This document shows, one piece after another, positions 1 to 10,061 of a stretch of 64,000 bases of DNA (position 1 is its first letter; each line of letters starts with the position of its first letter). The translations under genes were made by a program, and so were the position numbers. The stretch is taken from NCBI GenBank assembly GCA_963681505.1, contig OY811979.1, forward strand, positions 7,858,736-7,922,735, read 5' to 3'. The notes under the pieces are model-generated. The model saw only the letters and a list, made by a program, of their open reading frames with translations. It made no database searches and was not told where the DNA came from. This DNA is from Eunapius fragilis (Eukaryota > Porifera > Demospongiae > Spongillida > Spongillidae).

Positions 1-839
1 GGAATATGTGAGGGAGGTGTGGTTGGCTGGCTGATCACACCTCCCCTACAAAAAAGCTGGGAGATGAATTCCCTCCTGCATGGATTGGTGCATGAGGCAG
101 ACCACCGGGTACTGTGAAAAGTCCGCACTTATTGTATGCCTTTAACAAAACGGTACAACGGTTTTATTCACCGAGCTCGACAACGGAGCCCTCACTTACA
201 TACAAAACCTGTAACCATATCGACAACAATTGGGGTGATTTGATTGGATAAGGGTATTATGGGGGAAAAGGATCTGCTGCAATGCTATTGGGCACTACAG
301 TATAGGATTGGTTAGGATCATTCATTGAATGCATCTGTAGAAACATATGTTGACATCTTGGCCTTAGCAACATCACTATAGCCAGCTTAGCAACACTATA
401 TGACACAGAGCAACTCTCAGCATTAAACATAGTTTACTACCTCCTGTACCTAAACTCTACTTTAATGCCATCTAATTCTCTTACAGACTGAGTATATGTA
501 CCCCCTGCCTCATACTAAGAATCGTGGTTGTGTTTGGCCCATAATGGGGGCAGGCGACAGCCGCAGCCAGGCATGTAGCAGCTGTGCCTTGTACCACTGG
601 GCCTACAGGGACCAACAGGTGACGCTGGTCACAATTGGGTCGGCCTGTGTCCCAAACCAAGACGCTGGTCATGGTTTGGTGGCTGTCCCAGGGTAGAAGC
701 CCGGAGGGTGTCGCCCAAGTGAAGACTCACAAAATGGTTGGCGATTAGGATATGGTTTCAGAGTTGGGTACACAGCATGGGTACATACACCTGGGTAATT
801 GTTACTGTGCGGCCATAGTTCTAGTGTCAGATGGGTGAG
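1..839. other. Intergenic, no gene recognised
   Basis: No open frame here resembles a known protein. The stretch lies on the 3' side of the minus-strand DIRS-like element and may hold its terminal repeat. I compared it by eye with 3.2-3.45 kb and found only a short shared GAGGGAGG-type string, too little to call a terminus. Confidence 0.4.
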
Positions 840-1642
840 TCAGGGGATGACGGGTGTAGGTCTGATACACTGAACTTCGCCATCTGCCAAGCTTCTAGAT
901 GGTGTCAGTGGGAAGGCCAGCTCTGGTGGCTGCTGTGGCTGCACCAATACGTAGACTGTGTGTGTTGTATTGGGCTGGATTGTAGCCACATTGCTCCACC
1001 AGGGATAGGAAGGTGGAGCGGAAGCTCTTGGATGTAAGCGGCCTCCCATCTCTGAAGTGGAAGAGGAGTGATCACTGAGTGGGACAGTGACAGCACGCTC
1101 TGTAGGCCTCCATTGCTGCCACTGGACACATGTGCCTGCCCTCGGTATGCCCAATGCAGATAGTGGTGCCCTTGCCCATCTGGTCGGTTTTGGACCGCTT
1201 GATGAAAAAGTGCATGCCTTCTCCAGTCCAGCTGATGTCTTGCCTGGTAGGGTGGTACCTAGGATCACACCTCCGGTTCTTGAGGGTAAATTCGCTGACC
1301 CTCAAGAAACCAAAGAAGCCGAGGGTAAGGGTAGCTCTGAGCATCCGACGGTCGTGTCTTTTCAGGGGGGCTGCCTCCAACCTCTGCAGCATGTGACCCA
1401 GCATCTCCACAGTCAGCGGCAGTCGTGTGGGCTTGAGGTGGATGGGCTCCTGGAGGCGTTGGACACCCCGGATGGCAAGTCACAGCACTTGGGTTACTGG
1501 AAGCGGGGCTCTTGTACCCCATGGAGTGGTGCAGGAATGAGACTGCTGCCACATAAACCTGAATGGTACTGGAGTTCAGGGTCTGGCTGAGGTGGGCTGC
1601 AAATAGTGTGATAGTTTCTTTTGTGTCGGGGACCAGTATCAA
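840..1642 (-). pseudogene. Tyrosine recombinase of DIRS-like element, broken
   Basis: The catalytic landmarks of a lambda-integrase-type recombinase can be read on the minus strand. The first Arg is in LGFFGFLRVSEFT, the H-x-x-R box is HSLRIGAAT near 940, and LGRWRSSVYQTYTR follows near 880 with the nucleophile Tyr. The pieces lie in different frames (1642-1265, 1410-1072, then about 1060-840) and one stop falls between the His-box and the LGRW segment. The enzyme would integrate a circular cDNA without a target-site duplication. This is the clearest evidence for a DIRS-type rather than a gypsy-type element. Confidence 0.8.
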
Positions 1643-1830
1643 CTTGAAAGCGTGGCAGAACTCCGGTAGGGCCTGATCCCAGTGGCATAGGTGGTTGCAG
1701 TAGATGGGGCCATGGCTCTGTTCAGTAGGAGCTGGAGATGGTGGTTCAGGTCTCGGACAGGTGATGTGGGGTTGGGGTTGGTTGAGGGTCCACCTAAGGG
1801 GGCAAGAGTAAAAAACAGGGATAAGTAATT

Positions 1831-2259
1831 TCAGGAAAGGGCATCAGCAACGCTGTTTAGTCTGCCAGGTAAGTGTGACAGGCGGATGGTGAAGCTGTGC
1901 TTGGCTGCCACTGGAAACAGGGTTCGGAGCAGCCGCATGAGGTCAGGATTTTTAGCAGACTGTCTTGCCCATGCCTGGACAATGGGGAGTTTGTCGCAAT
2001 GGAAGTGGATGCGTAGGCCTGCCCAGAGATGACCCCATGTGCTAGCAGCAGCCACAATGGCAAACAGTTCCTGTCACTGTATGGAATGGAGTGGGAGGCG
2101 TTGGTGTGGCTGCCAGTCACCCCGGAACCAAGCGCCGTTGAAGTAGGCACCAAAGCCTAGGGAGCCTGAGGCATCAGTATAGAGCTGAAGCTGTCCATTC
2201 TGGGTCCAGGAACATGGCAACACCATTCCAGGAAGGAAGGAAGGAAGCTGTCCCACCAC
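1831..2259 (-). pseudogene. RNase H domain of DIRS-like element, with in-frame stop
   Basis: The start of the domain reads LQLYTDASGSLGFGAYF, with the catalytic Asp in YTDAS. Downstream, AAASTWGHLWAG and the C-terminal HLPGRLNSVADALS are in the same frame. One TGA at 2076-2074 separates them where relatives usually have a Trp codon (SIQ-W-QELFAIVAAAS), so this is probably a single nonsense change. It follows the reverse transcriptase thumb directly, as expected for DIRS pol. Confidence 0.75.
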
Positions 2260-3204
2260 CTAATGTCGGCTCTTGCTTCTGCATTAAGGCTGATGTGATG
2301 GTGAAGCTTCCTAACTGTGGTCGAGAGGTCAATTAGGCGGCGAAGAAAGAGCCTCCCTGCTGGCACCACCTTAGCTGCAAAGGAGAGCTTGTCGATGAGT
2401 GAGAGCAGCTCTCTCTTGGTGTCCTTGTGCCTGGATAGCCAGGACCTGGTTAGCCCTGTCAGCTCCTCTAGCTTGTCCGGGGGTAGTCGAAGCTGCTGTG
2501 CTGATGCGTCGAGGACCATTCCCAGGAAGGTTAGAGCTGTGGTGGGTCCCTCCAGCTTCTCAGAGGCTACTGGAATGCCCAACTGGTCACATACTGTCAG
2601 CATCCTGGACATTGCCTCCTGACATGTGTCCTTTAAGGCTTAAAAGCACACCCTTACTAGAGAGAGAGTTGCTTGCCATGATCCAGTCGAGTGCCTCAGC
2701 ATAGTGGTTCAAGAGGGCAGGGGCTGAACGTAGACCAAAAGGAAGACATGTGTCCACATAAAACTGTCCTCGCCAGCAGATCCCCAGGTGCACCCAGTCT
2801 GCAGCTTGTACTGGAATCAGGCGGAAGGCTGCTTTGAGGTCAATCTTTGCCATCAACGCATCTTGACCATACTGGGAAACCAGAGCCACAGCGTTGTCAA
2901 CTGAAGAGTAGTGGACTGGGAAATCCTTCTTGTTGATGTGGTCATTGACACTGTGAAAAATCTGCTGCAGAGAGGTGAAGTATGGCTCTCCACTTTCCAT
3001 CCATTTTGGGAACCACACCAACGCCAGAGGTGCACAAGTTGTGGAGTGGCGGTTCTGCAAATGGACCGATGATCCGGCCTGCAGTGATCTCCTTTTCAAG
3101 TTCGGCATCGACCACATCTGGATGTGCATAAGATAGGTTATGTGATTAAAGGGGAGAAACAGAGCCAGTGTAACCGATGGATACACCATTGTCGATGCAA
3201 TCAA
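2157..3204 (-). pseudogene. Reverse transcriptase of DIRS-like element, frameshifted, YxDD missing
   Basis: The first frame (3204-2587) has the palm motif KIDLKAAFRLIPV and the LPFGLRSAP motif. The second frame (2612-2157) starts near VCDQLGIPVASEK and continues LTFLGMVLD into the thumb and connection region. The two frames are offset, so there is at least one frameshift. The YxDD box normally found between the DWIMASN and CDQLGIP segments is not visible; the intervening bases read as an unrelated Ser/Gly-rich stretch. An active polymerase from this copy is therefore excluded. The enzyme would have copied element RNA into DNA. Confidence 0.8.
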
Positions 3205-3437
3205 GCAGCCAGGTAACCCAGGCCTTGTCAGGGTGAAGACGTAGGCAAGTAGAGTGTGGTGCCGAAGGCGCCTCGTTCAAAGCAAGATGGCGTTTATTAA
3301 GGAGAGGGGAGTTAGTAAGTTTCAATGAAGAGTGTCGGGAGGGAGGGACGGGTACAATTTGAGTGCGGATTCGGAGAGGGGGTGAAAAGTTGGGTCGGCG
3401 TAGCGGGCCTTCGGCCCCCCCTACCCTGCCCTAAGCC

Positions 3438-3683
3438 CTAATATTCCTCCCTCACTCTCACAGTCCTTCGGACTGTTTCTAATAGTTCGTGCTCAAAATT
3501 AGAGCGTCGTAAAGTGGTGTGAGCTCGCTGGAGCTCACTGGGCCACTGGTGCAGCACGTGGGCAGGCTTTGGCGGAGTGGTCTCCACCACAGCCTGTGAC
3601 CCAGCACTTGTAGGCAAAGTAGCACTCTGCTCCCTTGTTGCACCTGCCGAGGTTGAAACGTCAGCAGATCTCCTGGCCTGCAT
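3438..3683 (-). pseudogene. Possible gag-like 3' end of DIRS-like element
   Basis: An 81-codon minus-strand frame lies directly upstream of the reverse transcriptase region in element orientation. It is rich in Ala, Ser, Thr and Pro, then basic, and ends with VRVREEY. I recognise no conserved domain. Its position 5' of the pol-like frames is what suggests a gag remnant. It could be chance coding in the element leader. Confidence 0.3.
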
Positions 3684-3864
3684 TGTGGGTGGCTCGCTCA
3701 GGGTGGTGGAAACCCCCTGCAGGGGTGGTGGTGTTTTGCAATAAACTTTTATAATATTGCAATTTTATTCCTCCTCTCGTCAATTAGACATCCGTGTTTA
3801 GCAACATTTTACAGAACAGTTTAACTTGATGAAACATACCTCTTCTTATACCCACTTCCACATA

Positions 3865-3950
3865 CAGTATCGGTCAATAAAAAGTTAACGCTAGGTAGTG
3901 CTCTACCTTCGTAACGTAATACCTACGTAGAAAATTGCGTTACGTTGCGG
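3865..3950. repeat. Left terminal inverted repeat of Tc1-like element
   Basis: It starts with CAGTATCGGTC immediately after TA and contains a GTAACGTAATACC / ACCTACGTAG segment mirrored at the right end. The match to the right end is nearly perfect over the first 29 bases and then diverges slightly. Confidence 0.85.
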
Positions 3951-4353
3951 AGTAATGTTTTGCGTATTTGCGGTAGTACCTTACGATGCGCAAGTAGAAC
4001 ATACTGTTCAAACAACTAAACATATGTTTCACACTTGTTTGTTTCTTTCTTGTTTGTTTGTTTCTTTCCCTGGCCTTAAAGTACCGCGTTTTTACAACAC
4101 AATGAATCAATCATTTTTAAGCGCGCCAATCGTTCACTGAGGTTCGCCTGTTCCTTCCCGAATGCGCGGTTCTTTCGACTATAAATAATAAACTGGAGTG
4201 CTACCGCGTTAACGATCGCGCCCTACTCCACTACGTCTAATACGATGTCTTTGCGAACGGCACTCAAGGAGACAGGTTAGATTTTTTTTTCATCAGTATT
4301 GTTCGAGGTCATCCCGCATTCCTTAGAGCTCTACCATCTTTTGCGCTGGCAAA

Positions 4354-6334
4354 ATGAGGACTGTCCCCGATAGTGCCGTAACAATGCTGAGCGAGGGAGG
4401 CGTGGGTTGTTCAATGAAGTGGGGAACGAAGCTGTACTATGGCGATGTTGTGGCTTCAGGTACATGTAAAAAAAAAACATTATTACCACAAATTACTCAA
4501 TGATTATAATTAGGAACAAAGTGCGCTATGGAACTGGAAGAAGCGCTGTATCTAAGGGCTGTTGCAGTGACTACCGCCCCAAAACGTTAGTGCTACTCTA
4601 CAATCTTCAGTTGGTAATGTAGCGCGTTTCCCGTACCCATCAGGAAATGAATTGTCAGAAGCCACAAATAAAGATGCAGCCTCTACACCTAAACGTTAGT
4701 TTGTCATTGATGATTAAATTTATTGCTGATTAGTACCTGTGGCACTTTAAAACTATCTTGGAAAAAGTTGGCAGTAGAGGCAAAGACTGGAAAGGCCAGG
4801 GCAAATACAGGAAGAGCAAAGGCTGGAAAGGCTAAGTCAAAGCCCATAGGTAGATATTGGTTAAAGAACTGCATGTTAAACAAAGCATTATTTCAGGGAG
4901 GATTCTGGACCATGGAAGTGGAGCAGATGATGATGTCACATCTGATCCTGAAAGTATGTCTTGGTTCTGTTAATAGTGGAATTAATTTTTCAGTGGCTGA
5001 TCTAACACCAGCCACACCCCCTCCACCAGTCACCACACCTCAGCCTCCAACTACATCCCAGCCAACAGCCGCATCTCAGCCACTAGCCACCATACCCCTG
5101 CCTCCAGCCACTACACCCCTGCCTCCAGCCACCACACCCCTGCCTCCAGCCACCACACCCCTGCTTCCAGCCACCGCACCCCTGCTTCCAGCCGCTACAC
5201 CCCTGCTTCCAGCCGCTACACCCCTGCTTCCAGCCGCTACACCCCTGCTTCCAGCCACCACACCCCTGCTTCCAGTTACATGTACATCCCAGACAACAGC
5301 TGCATCTCAGCCACTAGCCATTATATCTCAGGCAATACTTCAGCCAGAAGCAGCCACATCTGAAAGTATGCAATACTATGTTCAGTTTCCTTGATCACGT
5401 ATAGTGTTCTTAATCTTTGAATAGGTCCCCTATCACAATTACCAGCATGCACCTACACACCACCGTTGCCTCAGTCAATGCTTGCCCAGTCTCACCAATG
5501 TAAGGCTTTCTATAAGTATCTGGTTGTGATTATCAACCTCACACATTTTCAGCTGAGCCACTACATGCTGTATTATGCTCACCGCATAGAGGATCTCCAT
5601 CACCTCGATGGTCATTGTCACCACCACCTCTTCCATCACCATACCATCCACCTTCACCTATGTCTACATCAGACACCTCCAATGTTGTTAAAGCAGGTAA
5701 CTGAATTTGGGATTTTGGGATTCTCCATCACTCTTATAACCCTCAGTGCAAAAGATGGAGGCTAGTATCGTTGATGCCATCAGGGACCTTAAAGAGGCAC
5801 TTTTGGGGAAGCTGGATGAGATAGCACTGACTGGTAAACCCTCATGGCCAGCAAGGTTACATAACAGCTCCACAACACCAGTGCCTAGGCCATCTCCTTC
5901 AGCTGGCCAAGCAACACCTGCAGTTCCTCTACTCCAGCACACAGCAGTATCACTAATGCCTCAGCCAGCACCACAACTACCACTCCCTTCAGAAGTCTTG
6001 CTATCTCCAAGCACGAGCGGGGACTCACCCAGATGTCTTCCAATAAGAGAGGGTCATAACCATCTGCCCTCAAATGAGATAGAAAGATCCAAACTCAGGC
6101 CTCCGGAATTTACGGTTCAGTGTCACCGCAGCTTGACATCAGAGAGCAAAATTCATACATTTGCCCTGAAATTGGCAACTGAATCCTACTTTGGAACTAA
6201 AGTAATGGCTCAGTGCACTGTAATGGGGTGCACTGCATTCAAGGGATTGCCCATTAGTGAGCTAAATAGTTTAAAAACAATTTTTGTTTGGTATATTGGA
6301 GTGCACCACATGACTTTGAACCTGTATGGAGTAG
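4354..6334 (+). CDS. BEN-domain protein gene carried inside the Tc1-like element
   Basis: Spliced gene with short introns. Likely exons are 4354-4459 (ATG; KWGTKLYYGDVVASG, like the short N-terminal domain of sponge BEN proteins), 4514-4585, 4611-4694, an ill-defined exon about 4734-4953, 4994-5365 (Pro/Thr repeats), 5446-5499, 5553-5696 and 5747-6334. Most junctions are phase 1 and most internal exons are multiples of three. The last exon contains a BEN domain: RPPEFTV, KIHTFALKLATESYFG, CTVMGCTAFKGLPISELNSLK, and after a one-base frame change YWSAPHDFEPVW. BEN domains bind DNA and occur in chromatin regulators and some viral proteins. The frameshift near 6275 and unclear frame in exon 4 suggest it is now decaying. 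It runs opposite to the transposase. It may be captured host cargo or a normal second gene of this element family. Confidence 0.65.
5089..5275 (+). repeat. 21-bp coding minisatellite (Pro/Thr/Ala repeats)
   Basis: About nine tandem copies of a 21-bp unit of the form CCAGCCACCACACCCCTGCYT encode PATTPLP or PATTPLL heptapeptides inside the BEN-gene exon 4994-5365. The unit keeps the frame because its length is a multiple of three. It is probably a length-variable linker. Confidence 0.75.
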
Positions 6335-6461
6335 GTGTGTATCTAGTATAGGCCATGGGTGCACTCGAGCTAGAAACTATCCTTAAACGAGTGTTGTGAT
6401 TAGCCATTATGTATATGCATATGTTCATTGATATTATCCATCTACTCTTGGATGAAGCAGT

Positions 6462-7060
6462 GTCTCGGGGTGTGGTCAGTCAGTGAGAAGTGGTGGGGTT
6501 AATGCACTAAGCTGCAAACATGGTCTATGGGTGTGGTCAGTCAGTGAGAAGTGGTGGGGTTAATGCACTAAGCCGCAAACAGGGTCTATGGGTGTGGTCA
6601 CAGAGTGAGAAGTGGTGAGGTTAATGCACTAAGCCGCAAACAGGGTCCATGGGTGTGGTCACAGAGTGAGAAGTGGTGGGGTTAATGCACTAAGCTGCAA
6701 ACATGGTCTATGGGTGTGGTCAGTCAGTGAGAAGTGGTGGGGTTAATGCACTAAGCCGCAAACAGGGTCTATGGGTGTGGTCAGTCAGTGAGAAGTGGTG
6801 GGGTTAATGCACTAAGCCGCAAACAGGGTCTATGGGTGTGGTCAGTCAGTGAGAAGTGGTGGGGTTAATGCACTAAGCCGCAAACAGGGTCCATGGGTGT
6901 GGTCAGTCAGTGAGAAGTGGTGGGGTTAATGCACTAAGCCGCAAACAGGGTCTATGGGTGTGGTCAGTCAGTGAGAAGTGGTGGGGTTAATGCACTAAGC
7001 CGCAAACAGGGTCCATGGGTGTGGTCACAGAGTGAGAAGTGGTGGGGTTAATGCACTAAG
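6462..7060. repeat. Ten-copy ~60-bp satellite inside the Tc1-like element
   Basis: Tandem units of about 60 bp contain GGTGTGGTCAGTCAGTGAGA, then GGTGGGGTTAATGCACTAAG, then CCGCAAACAGGG. Copies differ mainly at CAGTCAGTGAG versus CACAGAGTGAG and at CTGCAAACA versus CCGCAAACA. No gene overlaps it. It lies between the BEN gene 3' end and the transposase 3' end. Confidence 0.9.
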
Positions 7061-7231
7061 CCAAGTAGTGAGGTGTGAGTGGATTAGGTGAAATGTACAG
7101 CTGCTTAGAGGTTTACTTGTTCACATGAAAACAATTTCCTGCCATATGGACCCCTCCCTCTTTACTTATGGGCTTGTATATGAAGGTAACAAGAAATAAT
7201 AAAATTGCTTTACAAACTGAACTTCAAGCAC

Positions 7232-8281
7232 TCAATAACCAGTAGCATCACCCTTCAGTTCTATAGCTTTAGGGATTACTTTTTTTAAGTGTCCTATGTA
7301 TTTAGCACACACAGATGGTGTCACTGTCTTCCAAAAGGCCTTGATCCCTCTAATAAGTTCTTCCTTGTTTTTAGGCTTCACCTCTCTCCGCATATACTCC
7401 TTCAATTCATGCCTTAGGTTTTCAATATGATTGAGGTCAGGTGATTCAGCAGGGGTCCTCCACCAGTTCACTTGCTTCTCCTTTAAAAACTGCTGTGCTA
7501 ACTTAGATGTGTGCTTTGGATCGTTATCAGCCATGCTAGGAACGGCAGCAAGGTCGTCTCCAAGATGTTAACATAGAGCGGAGAATCCATAATCCCGTCA
7601 AATATGCACAGTTTAGCTGTTCCTTTCAAGCTGATTGCCCCCCAAACGTGTACTTTGACAGGATGTTTTGGTCTGTAACAATATGTGGTTAAAATTGTAT
7701 TAACCATTTACGTTCAGTAACTCATTACCTCGGCTTCGGTTTAGGCGGTTGCCTAATCTTTCGACAGCATGTCCTTCGGTGACTTTCTAACTGAATAGAA
7801 GACTCATCTGTCCATATAACGTCGGAGAAGTTGTCCTGCTGATGTTCCTGGCACCATTCAAAGCGTTTGACCTTGTTGCCTTCCCTATCGAACCGCAAGC
7901 GGTATAAGACATGTTTGCTATATATGAACCTGTAGCTAAAGTTGTACCTGATGATTTGGCAATAAGCGCGGCCCCTGAACACCCATCCGAGGCTTCTCCG
8001 CGCACGCAAAATGGTGCAAAGCGAAAGTTTATGACCTATGAAAACTTGGACTATTATAACTCAATCGATGATTAATCCAAATAATACGCACCTTTCTGTG
8101 CCAGAAGCGCGCGAAGCTGAACAGCGGTCGTTTCATCGTCAAGCTGCATTTGTGCCTCCACGATCCTCTTCACCTCATCAGTAATCTTTGAAGGTCTACC
8201 AGATCCACGGCGGCGCGCCAAAGTTCCACATTTTTCAAACCTTTTTAGGAATCGATAAATACCTACATGGCTAACGATCAA
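7232..8281 (-). pseudogene. Tc1-type transposase with two 56-bp introns, broken near second Asp
   Basis: Exon 1 (8281-8092) holds the helix-turn-helix and the GRPSKI basic motif. Intron 1 (8091-8036) and intron 2 (7728-7673) are both 56 bp, GT-AG, and restore frame exactly. Exon 2 (8035-7729) has LGWVFRGRAYCQIIR and the first catalytic Asp in VIWTDES. Exon 3 (from 7672) has VKVHVWGAISLKG and reaches LLPFLA. There the frame changes and about ten residues normally before DNDPKHTS are missing. The final piece (7534-7232) has DNDPKHTS and SPDLNHIENL with the last catalytic Glu; the usual NLW reads NLR. The short deletion with frameshift should inactivate it. Introns are uncommon in Tc1 transposases. 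Confidence 0.85.
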
Positions 8282-8344
8282 CCCTTCCCCCTACAAAAGA
8301 TTCCTAATGGTAATGCATTTTTCTACTGATCTACCGCAACTTTC

Positions 8345-8430
8345 TACCTACGTAATTTATTACCTAAATAAGGTATTGCGTTGCGAAGGTAGAGTAGTAC
8401 GTAGCGTTAACTTTTTATTGACCGATACTG
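8345..8430. repeat. Right terminal inverted repeat of Tc1-like element
   Basis: Reverse complement of the left repeat, ending GACCGATACTG before TA. It lies about 70 bp upstream of the transposase first exon and would contain its promoter. Confidence 0.85.
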
Positions 8431-8560
8431 TACCTGCAATACCATACCTTTTTTTCCCATTGTTGCTTTGAGCCTACCTACTACACGCGAACCCGCCTTT
8501 ATTGACTGTTCGCCATTTAAAAGTCACCCTTATTTGGCCAGATTTTACTGATAAATACCC

Positions 8561-8945
8561 ATCAGGAACTACGATCCCCCCCCCCCCCCCCCCCCCTTAA
8601 TTACCATCACGAGCAGATGCCCGCTTATGTTTGGGATCACTGTATCGAACGCGGGAGAACTCTAACTTGTCGTCTCGACTTTGGAGGTATTCCTCTCGTT
8701 GTTTAGCACTCCTCATTTGTTAACGTGAAGGCAATTAGAAAAAACATCGCTAGCCAAACGTGTTGAACAAAACTGCTATCAAATGAAATCCCATCTGTTT
8801 ATAACGCTGCACAATTCTAAATATACGTGAATATCGCCATGGGAACGGTTAAACACAGCACTCCATATTACTTAATGATTACGTATATCAGTTTTATGCT
8901 TTCTTCATATATCTGATACCTGAAGATGTCCTTCCAGGATACTCC
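8561..8945 (-). mobile_element. Hairpin-family repeat copy with first-exon ORF
   Basis: Half of a terminal hairpin (ATCAGGAACTACGA, 8561-8574) runs into a run of about 22 C. Next comes a 39-codon frame (8716-8597) reading MRSAKQREEYLQS and ending ASARDGN. From 8720 to 8945 the sequence matches 59.94-60.10 kb, including CTGATACCTGAAGATGTCC. It is the same family as 18.35-19.77, 40.98-41.70 and 59.80-60.41 kb. The poly-C junction may be a slippage or assembly scar. Confidence 0.6.
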
Positions 8946-9480
8946 ACCATGTTGGGGGAGAGAAACATCCCTGCTTGCATTGTGTCCGACAGCCATCAGG
9001 TGTGGGGTTGGCACATGTTGGTCGGCAGACTGGGCCACACTCAGAGTAGAACTTCCCTTCAGGGCACACTGGGGAAGAGACCAGACCACATCATGATGGC
9101 AGCACACACACATGTGAGAACATGCACATATGAATACCACGATTAGTCAAATATGAACCACATTATAAGAATTCCAACAGTTCAAGAAAATCAAATAGCT
9201 TGCAATTTACGAAACATAATATTTTATAAACAAAGATTAAAAAGTATGAAATTTGATTAGCGTTTGATTGGTGTTATAAGAATTAATCTAACCTTGAAAA
9301 GCAATATTCAATGCCTTTATTAACAAAGTTATTCAAGATTACATGCACTAACTACTACTAAGCACTGAGTTGAAGTTAGTAATTTGCCCTAATGAGGAAG
9401 TGGTGGTCCTGCTGCCCCACCCACTACTATCGTGACCCAGATCTAGATGAGAGGGGGAGAGGGAGGGGTTGGCCACTTAC
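8946..9480. other. No gene recognised
   Basis: Low-GC spacer. A short minus-strand stretch near 9420-9395 reads Gly-Ala-Ala-Gly-Pro-Pro and could be one more eroded collagen exon, but it has no usable splice donor. Confidence 0.3.
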
Positions 9481-9957
9481 ATCTTCTGCAGGGGCTCCAA
9501 CAGGTCCTGGGTTACCGGTGCTGCCAGAGGGGGCTGACTCCATGTGGGGGGTCAACTAGGGCTGGTAGCCCGGGCGGACTTAATCGGGGCAGCAAGGATA
9601 GTGCAAGCATGGTTACCATAGGAGGGAGGATCTTTAAGTAACGTACTTCACTTGTACAAATTACCTTTACTCCCCCATCCTTTTTTCTCCACCCCTCTCC
9701 AATTAGTGCCCTATGCACCTGCTCCCCCACCCAAACTCACAGCAGCTCCTGCAGGCCCACGTTTTCCAGGAAATCCTATCAATCCATCAGGTCCCTATGT
9801 ATGAATAAATATCTCTTCATAAAGAGACACACACAAACATGCACACATAAGCTTACACCATCCATACTCTCACATACGGACACACACTCACTCTGACACT
9901 TACCGCTGCTCAAACTGGTCCTGTTTGACCTGGTGGTCCAATTGCTCCTTTGCTACC
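9481..9957 (-). pseudogene. Fibrillar-type collagen gene fragment with 54-bp exons, broken
   Basis: Three minus-strand exons encode Gly-X-Y repeats. Exon 9957-9904 is exactly 54 bp (GSKGAIGPPGQTGPV, then TGA where GGA is expected). Exon 9794-9741 is exactly 54 bp (GPDGLIGFPGKRGPAGAA). Exon 9533-9481 is 53 bp (SGSTGNPGPVGAPAED), with a Gly-to-Ala change and a damaged first codon. All have AG acceptors and GTAAGT or GTGAGT donors in phase 0. The 54-bp Gly-first exon is the known hallmark of fibrillar collagen triple-helix genes and is reported from sponges. The stop and the lost glycine say this is a pseudogene or a dead end of a larger gene; only these exons were found here. Confidence 0.75.
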
Positions 9958-10061
9958 CTGGTGAGGTAGGACGACAACTCGTGATGGTGGTAGTGGGGGA
10001 TACAAAAACACTTAAAGATGACCCCTGGCACTCAAATGACACATTGCCTTCCGTATAGGTT

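Larger units (their letters stand above)
840..3700 (-). mobile_element. Degenerate DIRS-like (tyrosine recombinase) retrotransposon
   Basis: Read on the minus strand the order is a gag-like tail, reverse transcriptase, RNase H and then a tyrosine recombinase. That is the DIRS/Ngaro arrangement, which has no DDE integrase and no ordinary LTRs. All parts are present but split by frameshifts and stops, so the copy is dead. I could not define its inverted or split direct repeats, and the ends given are the outer limits of recognisable coding sequence. GC content is higher than in the flanks. The domain order is seen in the sequence; the family assignment rests on known DIRS biology. Confidence 0.8.
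3865..8430 (-). mobile_element. Tc1/mariner-like element, 4.57 kb, with cargo
   Basis: The ends are near-identical inverted repeats. Both start CAGTATCGGTCAATAAAAA and continue with about 65 bp of matching sequence (3865-3950 and 8430-8345). Each end is flanked by TA (3863-3864 and 8431-8432), the Tc1/mariner target duplication. The transposase lies on the minus strand next to the right end (7232-8281). Between it and the left end are a spliced BEN-domain gene on the plus strand and a ten-copy satellite. Typical Tc1 elements are 1.3-2.5 kb, so this one is unusually long. TIRs, TA sites and transposase are seen directly. That the whole block moved as one unit is inference. Confidence 0.85.

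Noticed and set aside
1087..1590. 167-codon plus-strand ORF
   Set aside because: Antisense shadow of the tyrosine recombinase.
6462..7060. CRISPR-like regular repeat array
   Set aside because: Units are contiguous with no variable spacers, in a eukaryotic transposon; it is a satellite.
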